Assembly (NCBI GenBank): GCA_003135135.1
Contig: PLDK01000049.1
Coordinates: forward strand, 1-64,000
Origin: Deltaproteobacteria bacterium
GTDB taxonomy: Bacteria > Desulfobacterota > Binatia > Binatales > Binataceae
DNA length: 64,000 nt
Direction of reading: 5' to 3'
Both the position numbers and the translations under genes were made by a program. The notes beneath the pieces were generated by a model. That model had not been told where the DNA came from and did no database searches. It worked only from the letters and a program-made list of their open reading frames with translations. Below are positions 9,360 through 18,333 of this stretch, in pieces. Numbering within the stretch: position 1 is the stretch's first letter; each line of letters opens with the position of its first letter.

Positions 9360-10199
9360 ATGACACTCGACATGCCCACCGGAATCGGCGCCGCAATTGC
9401 GTTCCTCTTCGGCGCGAGCGTCGGCAGCTTCGTTTGCGTGGTTGCGTATCGGCTCCCCCGCGATCTTTCGATCGTAACGCCCCGCTCATTTTGCGAGAGT
9501 TGCGAGCGCGCGATTCCATGGTGGGCGAACATCCCGATTCTCGCTTACATTGGATTGCGCGGGCGATGCGTGATGTGCAGCGCGTCGATTCCGTTCCGCC
9601 ATTTTCTCGCCGAATTCGGACTCGCCATCATCGCCCTTTATCTCTACTTCGCCTTCCCGATCCCCGACGCGTTCGCGCGCTTGGTACTATGCGCCGCGCT
9701 GTGGGTCGTCGCGATCGTCGACTACGACTGGCGGCTGATTCCGAACCTCATTACCTGGCCCGGGACGCTGGTTGGATTCATCGCCGCGGCGCTGATGATG
9801 CCGGAGGTCGGCTGGAAGAGTTCGTTGATCGGAATCGCGCTGGGCGGCGGCGTCCTGTGGGGCACCGGCTATTTCTACCAACTCGTGCGCGGGCGCGAGG
9901 GTGTGGGCCTGGGCGACGTGTGGCTGCTGGGGATGGTTGGTGGATTTCTCGGCTGGCCGGGAGTTTTCTTCACTTTGTTTTTCGGTTCGGTGATAGGCGC
10001 AATCGGCGGAATCGCGTTCGCGCTCAGCGGCGGCGCCGCGACTTCACCCGCTCCGCTGGGCGACCCCGTGACCGATCCGGAGGAAGCAGACGTCTCGATT
10101 CTGCGCACCGAAGTTCCGTTCGGTCCGTATCTGGCGCTGGCCGCCGGCGTCTTCGCTCTCTTTCAGCCGCAACTGACGCGCTGGTATCTTGGCGGATAA
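9360..10199 (+). CDS. type IV prepilin peptidase / N-methyltransferase (A24)
   Basis: This inner-membrane aspartic protease cleaves and N-methylates prepilins of type IV pili or type II secretion systems. The 279-aa protein has the N-terminal Cys motif region FCESC and CVMC, which marks the bifunctional peptidase-methylase form. The catalytic aspartates are in VDYDWRLIPN and GLGDVWLL. About seven transmembrane helices are visible. No pilin or secretion operon lies in the window, so the substrate system (PilD or GspO) cannot be decided. Confidence 0.92.
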   Translation: MTLDMPTGIGAAIAFLFGASVGSFVCVVAYRLPRDLSIVTPRSFCESCERAIPWWANIPILAYIGLRGRCVMCSASIPFRHFLAEFGLAIIALYLYFAFPIPDAFARLVLCAALWVVAIVDYDWRLIPNLITWPGTLVGFIAAALMMPEVGWKSSLIGIALGGGVLWGTGYFYQLVRGREGVGLGDVWLLGMVGGFLGWPGVFFTLFFGSVIGAIGGIAFALSGGAATSPAPLGDPVTDPEEADVSILRTEVPFGPYLALAAGVFALFQPQLTRWYLGG

Positions 10200-10229
10200 G
10201 GACGCGCAACGTTCCAATCCAGCTAACTG

Positions 10230-10871
10230 ATGGCAGCCGGTGTATTCATCACGCTCGAAGGCGTCGAAGGAAGTGGCAAGACCACCCAGGCCGCAATCCT
10301 GGGCGACGCGCTGCGCAAGGGCGGCCGCCGCGTAACGGTCACCCATGAGCCGGGCGGCACCCGCGCCGGCGAAACGATTCGCGCGATTTTTCTCGATCCC
10401 GCTGTTTCGCTCGACGTAGCAGCGGAACTGCTGCTGGTCCTTGCCGATCGCGCGCAGCACGTCCGCGAAAAACTCCGGCCCGCGCTCGCTGCCGGCGAAA
10501 CCGTGATTTCCGATCGCTATTCGGATTCGACCACCGCCTACCAGGGCCACGGCCGCGGCTTCGATCTCAAACTGCTCGGCGAGCTGAACCGGCTCGCCAG
10601 CGACAACGTGACGCCCGACCTGACTATCGTCCTGGACCTGCCCGTCGAGACCGGTCTCGAGCGCACCCGCGCGCGGGCAAAGGGCACCGGCCGCGGCTCC
10701 GACCGCTTCGAGGGCGAGCGCGCCGACTTCCATCGCAGAGTGCGCGACGGTTTTCTCGCGATCGCGAAGGCCGAGCCCGCGCGGGTCGTCGTGATCGACG
10801 CCGACCGTCCGGTTGCCGCCGTCACCGCCGACATCCGCCACGCCGTGGACGAGCTGCTCGCCCGCCGATGA
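10230..10871 (+). CDS. tmk: thymidylate kinase
   Basis: Tmk phosphorylates dTMP to dTDP for DNA synthesis. The 213-aa product has the P-loop EGVEGSGKTT, the EPGGT motif and the DRYSDST substrate-binding segment typical of thymidylate kinases. It is 10 bp upstream of holB, and the tmk-holB pairing is conserved in many bacteria, which strengthens both calls. Confidence 0.95.
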   Translation: MAAGVFITLEGVEGSGKTTQAAILGDALRKGGRRVTVTHEPGGTRAGETIRAIFLDPAVSLDVAAELLLVLADRAQHVREKLRPALAAGETVISDRYSDSTTAYQGHGRGFDLKLLGELNRLASDNVTPDLTIVLDLPVETGLERTRARAKGTGRGSDRFEGERADFHRRVRDGFLAIAKAEPARVVVIDADRPVAAVTADIRHAVDELLARR

Positions 10872-10881
10872 CTCAATCGCC

Positions 10882-11961
10882 ATGCCCATAACTTCGATCC
10901 GCGGGCATCGCGAAGTCGCAAGCCGGCTGCTCGCCGAATTGCGCAGCCGCCCCTCGCACGCCTACCTCTTCGCGGGCCCGCGCGGCGTCGGTAAAGCGTT
11001 GGTCGCAACCAGCCTCGTCCACGCCATGATGTGCGAGCGATCGCCCGGCGAGAATTTCTGCTGCACTACCGCGCGATGCGCCGTCCGCATCGCGCCGCAG
11101 ACCGAGCGCACGCGCGCGCGTGCCGCCGATGCGGACGCTGCGCGATGCGACTGCTGCTCGGCGTGCGTGCAAATCGCGACCGGCGTGCATCCGGACTTCA
11201 CCTACCTGTCGCGGCCCGTTGGCCGCACCGAAGTTATGATCGACCAGGTACGCGAACTGATTGCGCGGTTGGGAATCCGGCCGTCGCGCTCACCGGTTCG
11301 CATGGCAATTGTCGACGACGCCGAGTCCCTCAATATCCCCGCGCAGAACGCGCTGCTGAAGACGCTCGAAGAGCCGCCCGGCCACGCAATCATCATCATG
11401 GTATCGGCCAGCGAGCGCGCCCTGCTCGACACCGTCCGCTCGCGCACGCGCACGGTCAGATTTCCCGCGCTCCAGACCGCCGATCTCGAGGCTATCCTTG
11501 CCGCGCATGGCGTCGACGATAAAGCTCGCGCCAGTGCGCTTGCGTTGCTGGCTCGCGGCAGCGCTGCAAATGCGATCGCACTCGCCGACGGTGACGAACC
11601 GCCGATGAAGGAGCTGCTCGATGCGCTGAGTACCGCAAAATCGATCGATTTCGCCCGCGCGCAGTCTCTCGCCCAGGAGTTCTTCGCCAACCGCGACGCC
11701 GCCGCCGGCAATTTCGAGCTGCTCGCAAGACTGCTCGAAGAAATACTATGCTACAAACTGCTGAAGGCCGATTTCGTGGCGTTTCCGCCCGAGTCCAGGC
11801 CGAAATTGGCGAGCCTGGCGGATAGTCTCGATGTCGATGCGGTGGTGAAATGTATCGACGCGGCAGTACGCGCCGGCGAAGCGGTCGAAGCGAACGCTAA
11901 TCCTCGGCTGCAGGCTGAGAATTGGTGGACTATCGCCGGTCATGCGATGCGGGGTGAGTAG
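10882..11961 (+). CDS. holB: DNA polymerase III subunit delta'
   Basis: HolB is the delta' subunit of the clamp loader, which opens the beta clamp and places it on primed DNA. The 359-aa product starts MPITSIRGH, has the P-loop-like FAGPRGVGKALVA, an expanded Cys-rich zinc-binding segment (FCCTT to CDCCSAC), the ALLKTLEEPP motif and RSRTRTVRF in place of the usual SRC box. The ORF-track start at 10813 lies inside tmk and is rejected. The zinc region is longer than usual and rich in Arg and Ala. Confidence 0.9.
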   Translation: MPITSIRGHREVASRLLAELRSRPSHAYLFAGPRGVGKALVATSLVHAMMCERSPGENFCCTTARCAVRIAPQTERTRARAADADAARCDCCSACVQIATGVHPDFTYLSRPVGRTEVMIDQVRELIARLGIRPSRSPVRMAIVDDAESLNIPAQNALLKTLEEPPGHAIIIMVSASERALLDTVRSRTRTVRFPALQTADLEAILAAHGVDDKARASALALLARGSAANAIALADGDEPPMKELLDALSTAKSIDFARAQSLAQEFFANRDAAAGNFELLARLLEEILCYKLLKADFVAFPPESRPKLASLADSLDVDAVVKCIDAAVRAGEAVEANANPRLQAENWWTIAGHAMRGE

Positions 11962-11967
11962 AAGATA

Positions 11968-12813
11968 GTGGCTGACATCGATCCGTTTGAAGGCTCGCAA
12001 CCGACTGCGAAAATCGTCGCCGTCAGCCTCCAGCAGGCCGGCCATCTGTATAATTTTCTGGCCGGCGACCGGCCGCTGCGCCGCGGCGAACGCGTGCTGG
12101 TCGAAAGCGAGGACGGCGCCCGGATCGGCACCGTCGAGATCGAGCCGCACGAACCCGCGCAGACGATCGACCTTTCCGGGCTGCGTCCGATCGTCCGCAT
12201 TGCTTCCGAGAGCGACTTCCACGCCGAACGGGAAACCCTCTCGCGTGAGGCGCACGCGCGCCGCTTGTGCGTCGAGCGCATTCGCGAGGCCCGCATCCAG
12301 ATGAAGCTCGTCAGCGCCGACTACACCCTCGACGGGCGCAAGGTCGTCTTCTATTTTGTCGCCGAGGGCCGCGTCGATTTCCGCGAGCTGGTCCACGATC
12401 TCGCCAACACGCTGCGGGTTCGCGTCGAGATGAAACAGATCGGCGCCCGCGATGAAACCAAAGTCACGGGCGGGATAGGTCCCTGCGGACGCGAGCTATG
12501 CTGCTCGAGCTGGCTGCGCGACTTCGAGGCGGTCACGGTCAAGATGGCGCGCGAGCAGGGCCTCGCTCTGAACCCCTCGCGGCTGGCCGGGATGTGCGGG
12601 CGGCTGAAATGCTGCCTGCGCTACGAATACGCCAGCTACGTCGAACTCAAGCGCGCGCTGCCCAACGTCGGCAAGCGCGTGCAATGCGTCAAGGGCGACG
12701 GCCGAGTGGTTCGCCAGAACACCCTCAAGCAGACAGTGCTGGTTCAGCGCGATGAAGACGGCGGCGTCGTCGAAGTGACCCTCGAAGACCTGGTCACCTC
12801 ACGCCCGCAGTAG
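11968..12813 (+). CDS. ricT: PSP1-domain protein RicT (YaaT)
   Basis: In Bacillus the homologue YaaT/RicT forms a complex with RicA and RicF that carries iron-sulfur clusters and supports RNase Y action. The 281-aa protein has the PSP1 domain with the Cys-rich block GPCGRELCCS and GRLKCCLRYE, which provides cluster ligands. The start is a GTG at 11968, 6 bp after holB, the same neighbour as in Bacillus. RicA and RicF are not encoded nearby, so the function here may differ from that in Firmicutes. Confidence 0.88.
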   Translation: MADIDPFEGSQPTAKIVAVSLQQAGHLYNFLAGDRPLRRGERVLVESEDGARIGTVEIEPHEPAQTIDLSGLRPIVRIASESDFHAERETLSREAHARRLCVERIREARIQMKLVSADYTLDGRKVVFYFVAEGRVDFRELVHDLANTLRVRVEMKQIGARDETKVTGGIGPCGRELCCSSWLRDFEAVTVKMAREQGLALNPSRLAGMCGRLKCCLRYEYASYVELKRALPNVGKRVQCVKGDGRVVRQNTLKQTVLVQRDEDGGVVEVTLEDLVTSRPQ

Positions 12814-12856
12814 CAAACACCCTTACCGCCTCACGTCCTGGCGCGCCGGCGCGTCT

Positions 12857-13483
12857 TCAGTTCCCAAAGCTATACGCGCCACCGCGTTCCAGCGCTTTCT
12901 TGTAGGCAGGCCGCTCGTGCAAGCGCTTGATCCACGCGTCGAGGTTGGGATACGGCGCGCGCTTGCCGAACGCGCCGGCTATCTCGCCTACGAAGCTCAT
13001 CTGGATGTCAGCGCCGGTCAGGGTGTCTCCCACAATGAACTGCCGGCCCTTCAAGGCGCCGTCGATGTAACCGAGGTGATTGGCAATCTCGCTCTCGATG
13101 CGCGGCGTCAGCGGCGCCCCCGCTTCACCCAGGCGCGTGACATAAAGGTTGAGCATCAGCGGCAGCATCGCCGAGCCCTCGGCATAGTGCATCCACTGCA
13201 CGTACTCGTCATACGCCGGACTCTCGGGCGCGGGCTGCAGGCGGCCGCCGCCGTGGCGGCGAATCACGTAGTCGATTATCGCGCCTGATTCGATGATGGT
13301 CCGATTGCCATCAGTGATTACCGGTGACTTGCCCAGCGGATGAACCTTCTTCAATTCCGGTGGCGCAAGCCGGGTTTGCGCGTCGCGCTGGTAGCGCTTG
13401 ATCTCGTAGGGCAGGCCGAGTTCTTCCAGCAGCCAGAGGATATGTTGTGAGCGTGAATCGTTGAGGTGATGGACGACAATCAT
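12857..13483 (-). CDS. glutathione S-transferase family protein
   Basis: The 208-aa protein has an N-terminal thioredoxin-like GST domain (MIVVHHLNDSRSQHILWLLEE, with KSPVITDGN and the glutathione-contact region IIESGAII) and a C-terminal helical domain (about 90-205). It probably conjugates or reduces small electrophiles; the substrate is unknown. GGAGGAATAGCCGC precedes the ATG. It is inserted in inverse orientation between ricT and metG, which are adjacent or near in many genomes. Confidence 0.9.
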   Translation of the reverse strand: MIVVHHLNDSRSQHILWLLEELGLPYEIKRYQRDAQTRLAPPELKKVHPLGKSPVITDGNRTIIESGAIIDYVIRRHGGGRLQPAPESPAYDEYVQWMHYAEGSAMLPLMLNLYVTRLGEAGAPLTPRIESEIANHLGYIDGALKGRQFIVGDTLTGADIQMSFVGEIAGAFGKRAPYPNLDAWIKRLHERPAYKKALERGGAYSFGN

Positions 13484-13592
13484 GCGGCTATTCCTCCGTG
13501 CGGACCATTATCTACGCAGTCGCATCTTAACTCCAGGGAATAAGAATGAGAGGGCATAGAACCACCATCGTGCACGCTACCTACCCCCTCAC

Positions 13593-13692
13593 CCCTTCTA
13601 ACAGGGCGAAGCCCGCATCTTCTCTTCCTGGCTCGGGTGCAGGGGCTGGCCCCTGCCCAAGGAAGCGTGAAACCCACGATGGGTTTCGCATA
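13593..13692 (+). repeat. dispersed intergenic repeat, type A (copy 2)
   Basis: This stretch shares CTAACAGGGCGAAGCCCGCATCTTC, GTGCAGGGGCTGGCCCCTGC and the hairpin GTGAAACCC-ACGAT-GGGTTTCGC (13667-13689) with copy 1. It ends 11 bp before the metG start. The stem has changed in one arm (TTCGC), while the loop differs freely. Confidence 0.8.
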
Positions 13693-13703
13693 CAATTAAG
13701 TCG

Positions 13704-15266
13704 ATGGCAAACCGCATCCACATCACGACCGCGATTATCTACAGCAACGGCCCGCCCCATGTCGGCCATGCCTACGAAATGCTGGCGACCGACGCGTTCG
13801 CGCGTTTTCAGCGCCGCAAGCTCGGCCCCGCCAACGTCACCTTCCTCACCGGCACCGACGAGCACGGCGACAAAAACAAGCGCGCCGCCGACGCGATCGG
13901 ACTGCATCCGAAGGCGTTCGCCGACAAAATCAGCGCGCTGTTCCGGCAAGGATGGGCCGGTCTGGACATCAGCTACGATATCTTTGTCCGCACCACCGAC
14001 CCGGTGCATGAGGCGTTCGTGCAGAAGATGCTCGCTCGCACTTACCAATCCGGCGACATCTACTTCAAGGACTACGAAGGCCTCTACTGCGTCGGATGCG
14101 AGCGCTTTTACACGGAGAAGGAACTGCTGCCCGGCAACATCTGTCCGGTGCACAATCGGGCCGCCGAGCCTATCAAGGAAGGCAACTATTTCCTGAAGCT
14201 CGAGAAATACCGCGAGGCTATCCGCCGGAACATCGAGAAAAATCCCGATTTCATCCGCCCCGAGCGCTATCGCAACGAGGCGCTCCGGATGCTCGACGAG
14301 CCGCTCGATGATCTTTGCATCTCGCGTCCCAAGGCGCGCCTCGATTGGGGCATCGCGCTGCCGTTTGACGACAAGTACGTCACCTACGTCTGGTACGACG
14401 CGCTGTGGGCGTACATGAGCGAGCTGCCTGACACGGACGACGCGTCGCTGACCGCAATCCTGCCCGCCACCGAACATTTCATCGGCAAGGACATCCTCAA
14501 GACGCACGCGGTGTACTGGCCCGCGATGCTGATGGCGGTCGGCTTGCCGACTTATCGTCATCTGAACGTTCACGGATTTATGAATTTCGGCGGCGCGCGG
14601 CTCTCGAAGAGCTCGGGCAACGTCGAGGATCCCGTCGCCTACCAGCAAACTGTCGGCCCCGACGCTTTGCGGTTCTTCATCTTGCGCGAATTCACTTACG
14701 GCCTCGACGGCGACTTCTCCGAGGAGCGCGTGATCGATCGCTACAATTCGGATCTGGCCAACGACCTCGGCAATCTGACCAGCCGCGTGCTCTCGATGGC
14801 GGCGCGATACTCCCAGGGCGCGATCACGGCAGTGCCGGTCGGCGCCGCCGCGGGCGCAGGCGGCGACCCGCTCGACGTTGCGCTCGCCCAGACGTTCGCC
14901 TCGATACCGGCGCGGGTCGCGCCGCTGGTCGAGGAACTCGCGTTCAATCGCGCTCTGGAAGCCATCTGGCAGGCGCTCGACGCGGCCAACAAGTATATTG
15001 TCGCGACCTCGCCGTTCACGCTCGCCAAGGATCCCGCCAATGGGCCGCGCGTCGCGCAAATCCTGGCCAACCTGGTCGAGGGATTGCGCGTCGTCGCCGA
15101 CACGCTCGAGCCGTTCATGCCGGTAGCGTCGAAAAAGATTCTCGGCCTGCTCAATGTCGATGAGAAACTCGCGCGCGCGCCGTATGGAGACGGCATCAAG
15201 CCGGGGCATCGCGTAAATCCGACCACGCCGCTGTTCCCGCGCATCGACAAGAAAGCCCGCACCTGA
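13704..15266 (+). CDS. metG: methionyl-tRNA synthetase
   Basis: MetG charges tRNA-Met with methionine. The 520-aa enzyme has the class I signature HIGH variant PPHVGHAYE, the GTDEHG motif, a single zinc knuckle (YCVGCE and CPVHN), and the KMSKS equivalent ARLSKSSGN. It lacks the C-terminal tRNA-binding (Trbp111-like) domain of longer bacterial MetRS and so is the short form. It overlaps tatD by one base, so the two are likely co-translated. Confidence 0.95.
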   Translation: MANRIHITTAIIYSNGPPHVGHAYEMLATDAFARFQRRKLGPANVTFLTGTDEHGDKNKRAADAIGLHPKAFADKISALFRQGWAGLDISYDIFVRTTDPVHEAFVQKMLARTYQSGDIYFKDYEGLYCVGCERFYTEKELLPGNICPVHNRAAEPIKEGNYFLKLEKYREAIRRNIEKNPDFIRPERYRNEALRMLDEPLDDLCISRPKARLDWGIALPFDDKYVTYVWYDALWAYMSELPDTDDASLTAILPATEHFIGKDILKTHAVYWPAMLMAVGLPTYRHLNVHGFMNFGGARLSKSSGNVEDPVAYQQTVGPDALRFFILREFTYGLDGDFSEERVIDRYNSDLANDLGNLTSRVLSMAARYSQGAITAVPVGAAAGAGGDPLDVALAQTFASIPARVAPLVEELAFNRALEAIWQALDAANKYIVATSPFTLAKDPANGPRVAQILANLVEGLRVVADTLEPFMPVASKKILGLLNVDEKLARAPYGDGIKPGHRVNPTTPLFPRIDKKART

Positions 15267-16069
15267 TGATCGTCGATACGCATTGCCATCTCGCCGACGC
15301 AAAGTTCCGCGACGACGTCGAAGCCGTGATCGCGCGCGCATCCGGCGCCGGCGTGGCGCAGATCATCTCGGTCGGCGCGATCGGACCGATCGACAACGAT
15401 CGATTGACCGTCGAGATCGCCGAGCATCACCAAAATGTCTTCGCCGTTGTCGGCGTGCATCCCCACGACGCCCGGGATTGCACGCCCGAGCGAATCGCAC
15501 AGTTGCGCGCGCTCGCCGCGTCGAAAAAGGTTGTCGCGATCGGCGAGAGCGGACTCGATTTCCACTACATGCACTCGCCGCCGCAAGCGCAGGAAGCGTC
15601 GTTGCGTGCGCAGCTTGCGCTCGCCGCCGAACTCGACCTGCCAATCGTGATTCATTGCCGCGACGCCGAGCGCCGGATTGTCGAGATCGCGCGCGAGGCG
15701 GGGATTCCACCGCGCGGCGGCGTGATTCATTGCTTCACCGGCGACACCAGCGCGGCGCGCGAGTTCCTCGCGCTCGGACTGTGCATCTCGTTCTCGGGGA
15801 TCATCACGTTCAAGAATTCCGCATCGGTTCGCGAGGCCGCGTCGATCGTTCCCGATGACCGCCTGATGGTGGAGACGGACGCACCTTATCTCGCGCCCGA
15901 GCCGTATCGCGGCAAACGCAACGAGCCGGCCTACATCACTCGCACGCTCGAAATGCTCGCGAAGCTTAGACGCGTTGAGGCCGCTGCACTCGGCGCGCAG
16001 GTGATCGCGAACGCCGCGCGCTTGTTCAGGCTTCCGCCGCCGGCAAACACGCCGGTGCGACCCGTCTAA
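15266..16069 (+). CDS. tatD: TatD-family metal-dependent hydrolase
   Basis: TatD enzymes are TIM-barrel DNases and 3'-5' exonucleases linked to DNA repair. The 267-aa product has the metal ligands in DTHCHL, GESGLDFHY, HCRDA, HCFTG and ETDAPYLAPEP. The start ATG shares one base with the metG stop (TGATG), implying coupled translation. The metG-tatD pair is conserved in many bacteria. Confidence 0.93.
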   Translation: MIVDTHCHLADAKFRDDVEAVIARASGAGVAQIISVGAIGPIDNDRLTVEIAEHHQNVFAVVGVHPHDARDCTPERIAQLRALAASKKVVAIGESGLDFHYMHSPPQAQEASLRAQLALAAELDLPIVIHCRDAERRIVEIAREAGIPPRGGVIHCFTGDTSAAREFLALGLCISFSGIITFKNSASVREAASIVPDDRLMVETDAPYLAPEPYRGKRNEPAYITRTLEMLAKLRRVEAAALGAQVIANAARLFRLPPPANTPVRPV

Positions 16070-16758
16070 CCAAGCGGATGGCCGCCGAAGATCATCGGAT
16101 GCAGTGCGACGATTGCAACGGCCAGCACTATGCCCACGCCAATCGCCGCCCACGGCATGTCACCGCGGTCCCATCGAACCCGCCCGCCGATTAGCGCCGC
16201 GAACGGCACGAACGAGGTCTTCGCGACGAACTTGCGATAGCGATCTCCAAGTTCGCGAATCTTGCGCCGGTCCTGATGCATCCCGCCGATGATTCCGAGC
16301 ACGGGGAACATCCCGAAGAAAATCACGTCGCCGGCCCGTCCGTTCATCAGCATGTGCGCAATTCCAAACAGGCTGAATCCAACAAAAGACGGATGCCGCG
16401 TGATCTTCAGGAGGCCGCGCGGTTCACTGCCGCCCGCCGTCGCGGCCATTGCGCCCGGATTCGGAGTGATGAAACTCCCGACCAACAGGATCAGCGCTGT
16501 CAGCATCAGCAACCACGCAAGCTCTCGAAACGGGTGCACCGCGCGCAGAGCCCAAAGTAAGGGGCCGGCGTGCTTATGGCGCGCGAATTCGTAGATCAAC
16601 GGTCCCAGCGTGGCGAACGCGATTAGCGAATAGATGCCGCGATAGGGCTGCTCGCCGACCGCACTTATCAACCAGGGCCGGACGGCAGACGACGATATGA
16701 TCAGATGACTGGCCAGGAACAAAACTGCCCACAGCGCGATCCAGACGGTCGCATCCAT
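16066..16758 (-). CDS. NnrU-like / isoprenylcysteine methyltransferase-fold membrane protein
   Basis: The 230-aa product has five to six transmembrane helices and the NnrU-type sequence RGLLKITRHPSFVGFSLFG, shared with methyltransferases of the ICMT fold. NnrU proteins are associated with denitrification and carotenoid or cytochrome metabolism; the reaction is unclear. I chose the ATG at 16758 because GGAGGTCTCT lies just upstream, trimming 79 non-family residues from the ORF-track product. It converges with tatD (4-bp overlap). Confidence 0.78.
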   Translation of the reverse strand: MDATVWIALWAVLFLASHLIISSSAVRPWLISAVGEQPYRGIYSLIAFATLGPLIYEFARHKHAGPLLWALRAVHPFRELAWLLMLTALILLVGSFITPNPGAMAATAGGSEPRGLLKITRHPSFVGFSLFGIAHMLMNGRAGDVIFFGMFPVLGIIGGMHQDRRKIRELGDRYRKFVAKTSFVPFAALIGGRVRWDRGDMPWAAIGVGIVLAVAIVALHPMIFGGHPLG

Positions 16759-16921
16759 AGAGACCTCCGCGCGATCGCCCGGTAGTCGAGACTCCGCGCC
16801 GAGCACGATGATCGCAGGATCGCGGCCCGCGTCAAATGCAGCGCGCCGGCTGCGGACCAGCGGCATCGGCGCGATCCGGCTCGATTCACGAATCGGCTCG
16901 AGCGGGGTTATAGATATCGTA

Positions 16922-17434
16922 ATGGGCAGGGCACACGGACTAGGGATTCCGCCGCCGTTCGAAGCGGCGGTAAAAAGCATGGAACGCGAGATCATGCGCT
17001 TCCTGATGCGCTCGACCGGCGACCGCGAGGATGCGATGGACCTGTTCCAGGAGACGTGGCTGCGCGCCTATCGCGCCTACCCCACGCTGCAATCGGAAGA
17101 CGGACTGCGGCCGTGGATTTTTCGAATCGCATCGAACCTGTGCCGCAATCGCGCGCGGGACAGGATGCGCCGCGGGCGCGTGATCGCCAACCAGACCGCG
17201 GACGGCGCAGCGCCGGCCGATGGCGCGTCGAATCAGCTCGGCGGCGGACCCGAAGGCGCGCTTCATTTGAAGAGGGCCATCTCGCGGCTGCCCGGCAAGC
17301 AGGGCCAGGCATTGATGATGCGCAAGTTCGCGGGGCTCGAATATACGGAGATCGGCACGGCGCTGGATTGCTCGGCCGAGAGCGCGCGGGCAAGCGTCTA
17401 TCAGGCGCTGAAGAAACTCAGGCTCGAAGAGTAG
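16922..17434 (+). CDS. ECF-type RNA polymerase sigma factor
   Basis: The protein directs RNA polymerase to a specific promoter set. The 170-aa product has sigma region 2 (about 20-80, with DAMDLFQETWLRAYRAYP) and region 4 (about 115-168, ending SAESARASVYQALKKLR). The ATG at 16922 is chosen on homology; the ORF-track start at 16808 adds a non-family stretch. No anti-sigma gene is adjacent. The next gene, 21 bp downstream, is an alkylation repair protein, so this sigma could respond to alkylation or general stress, which is inference. Confidence 0.85.
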   Translation: MGRAHGLGIPPPFEAAVKSMEREIMRFLMRSTGDREDAMDLFQETWLRAYRAYPTLQSEDGLRPWIFRIASNLCRNRARDRMRRGRVIANQTADGAAPADGASNQLGGGPEGALHLKRAISRLPGKQGQALMMRKFAGLEYTEIGTALDCSAESARASVYQALKKLRLEE

Positions 17435-17455
17435 TCAATTAGACGAGTAATCAAG

Positions 17456-18259
17456 ATGAAGACCAATCCAACGGCGACGCAAGTGAAGCGCAGTGCGCCG
17501 ACCGACGACCGGGTGATCGACGCAATGATCCGGCAGACGCGGCCGCGCATCGAGCGCGCGATGAAGATTCTGCGGCGGCCGCAAGCGCGGGTCGGAGTGA
17601 TTTCGTCGCCACTTGGGCGTCTGCTGATCGCGCAGAGCGACCGCGGCCTCGCGGCGATTCACTTTCTTTTCATAAGTGGGGGCGAGCGAACGCTCGAGAT
17701 GCTGCGCAAGAAGTTCGATCTGATCGAGAATGAGCCGAGTGCCCGCCGGATCGGCGCGGAAATCGATCGCGTGTTCGAGGGCGACTTCAATGCGACGGCG
17801 CATCCGGTGGATTTGAGCCTGGTCGAGAGCGACTTCCAGCGCCGCGCGTACATCTCGCTTCGAAAAGTCCCGCCCGGCGCGGTGATCACCTATCACGGGC
17901 TGGCCGCAACGGTTGGACAGCCCGACAGCCAGCGCGCGATCGGCAACACGATGGCGTCGAATCCGATCCCGATCTTCGTGCCGTGTCATCGCGTGATTCG
18001 CTCCGACGGAACGATCGGCAATTACGGCGGCGGCGTGGACAACAAGATCAAGCTGCTGCGCGCGGAGGGATTCGAAGTCGGGCGCGATCTGCGACTGCCG
18101 GCGCTCGCCGTGATGGGGCATCGACGCACCGGAATCTTCTGCCGGCCCGACTGCTCGGCGGCGCGGCGCGCGGATCCGGCCAGGATGCTGATCTTTGCGG
18201 ATGCCAAGTGCGCGGGACACGCCGGGCTGAGAGCATGCAAGCTGTGCAAGCCTGCGTGA
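17456..18259 (+). CDS. O6-methylguanine-DNA methyltransferase with C-terminal Ada zinc domain
   Basis: The protein repairs alkylated DNA by irreversible transfer to cysteines. About residues 45-205 are a methyltransferase domain with acceptor Cys177 in VPCHRVI. The C-terminal part (about 220-267) matches the Ada methylphosphotriester domain: Cys229 and Cys233 (FCRPDC) plus Cys261 and Cys264 (CKLC), the zinc and acceptor ligands. In E. coli Ada the zinc domain is N-terminal and an AraC helix-turn-helix lies between. Here the order is swapped and no AraC domain is present, so a role as transcription activator is unlikely. Confidence 0.88.
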   Translation: MKTNPTATQVKRSAPTDDRVIDAMIRQTRPRIERAMKILRRPQARVGVISSPLGRLLIAQSDRGLAAIHFLFISGGERTLEMLRKKFDLIENEPSARRIGAEIDRVFEGDFNATAHPVDLSLVESDFQRRAYISLRKVPPGAVITYHGLAATVGQPDSQRAIGNTMASNPIPIFVPCHRVIRSDGTIGNYGGGVDNKIKLLRAEGFEVGRDLRLPALAVMGHRRTGIFCRPDCSAARRADPARMLIFADAKCAGHAGLRACKLCKPA

Positions 18260-18280
18260 ATCGGGCCGGCTGACAAAGAA

Positions 18281-18314
18281 AAAGAGCGGCGCCGAACGCG
18301 GCACCGCCCTTTTA
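18281..18314. terminator. bidirectional rho-independent terminator
   Basis: GCGGCGCCG and CGGCACCGC form a 9-bp stem with one mismatch around an AACG loop. It is flanked by AAAG on the left and CTTTT on the right, so it can work in both directions. It lies between the convergent Ada-type gene and the glycine-zipper lipoprotein. Confidence 0.8.
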
Positions 18315-18333
18315 AGCCAATCTCGCTGTCCGA

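Noticed and set aside
13581-15341. 586-aa minus-strand ORF opposite metG
   Set aside because: It is the shadow of metG, and the translation is Arg-rich without any motif. Its ends include a dispersed repeat.
14741-16153. 470-aa minus-strand ORF
   Set aside because: It is antisense to metG and tatD, and shows the compositional signature of a shadow frame.
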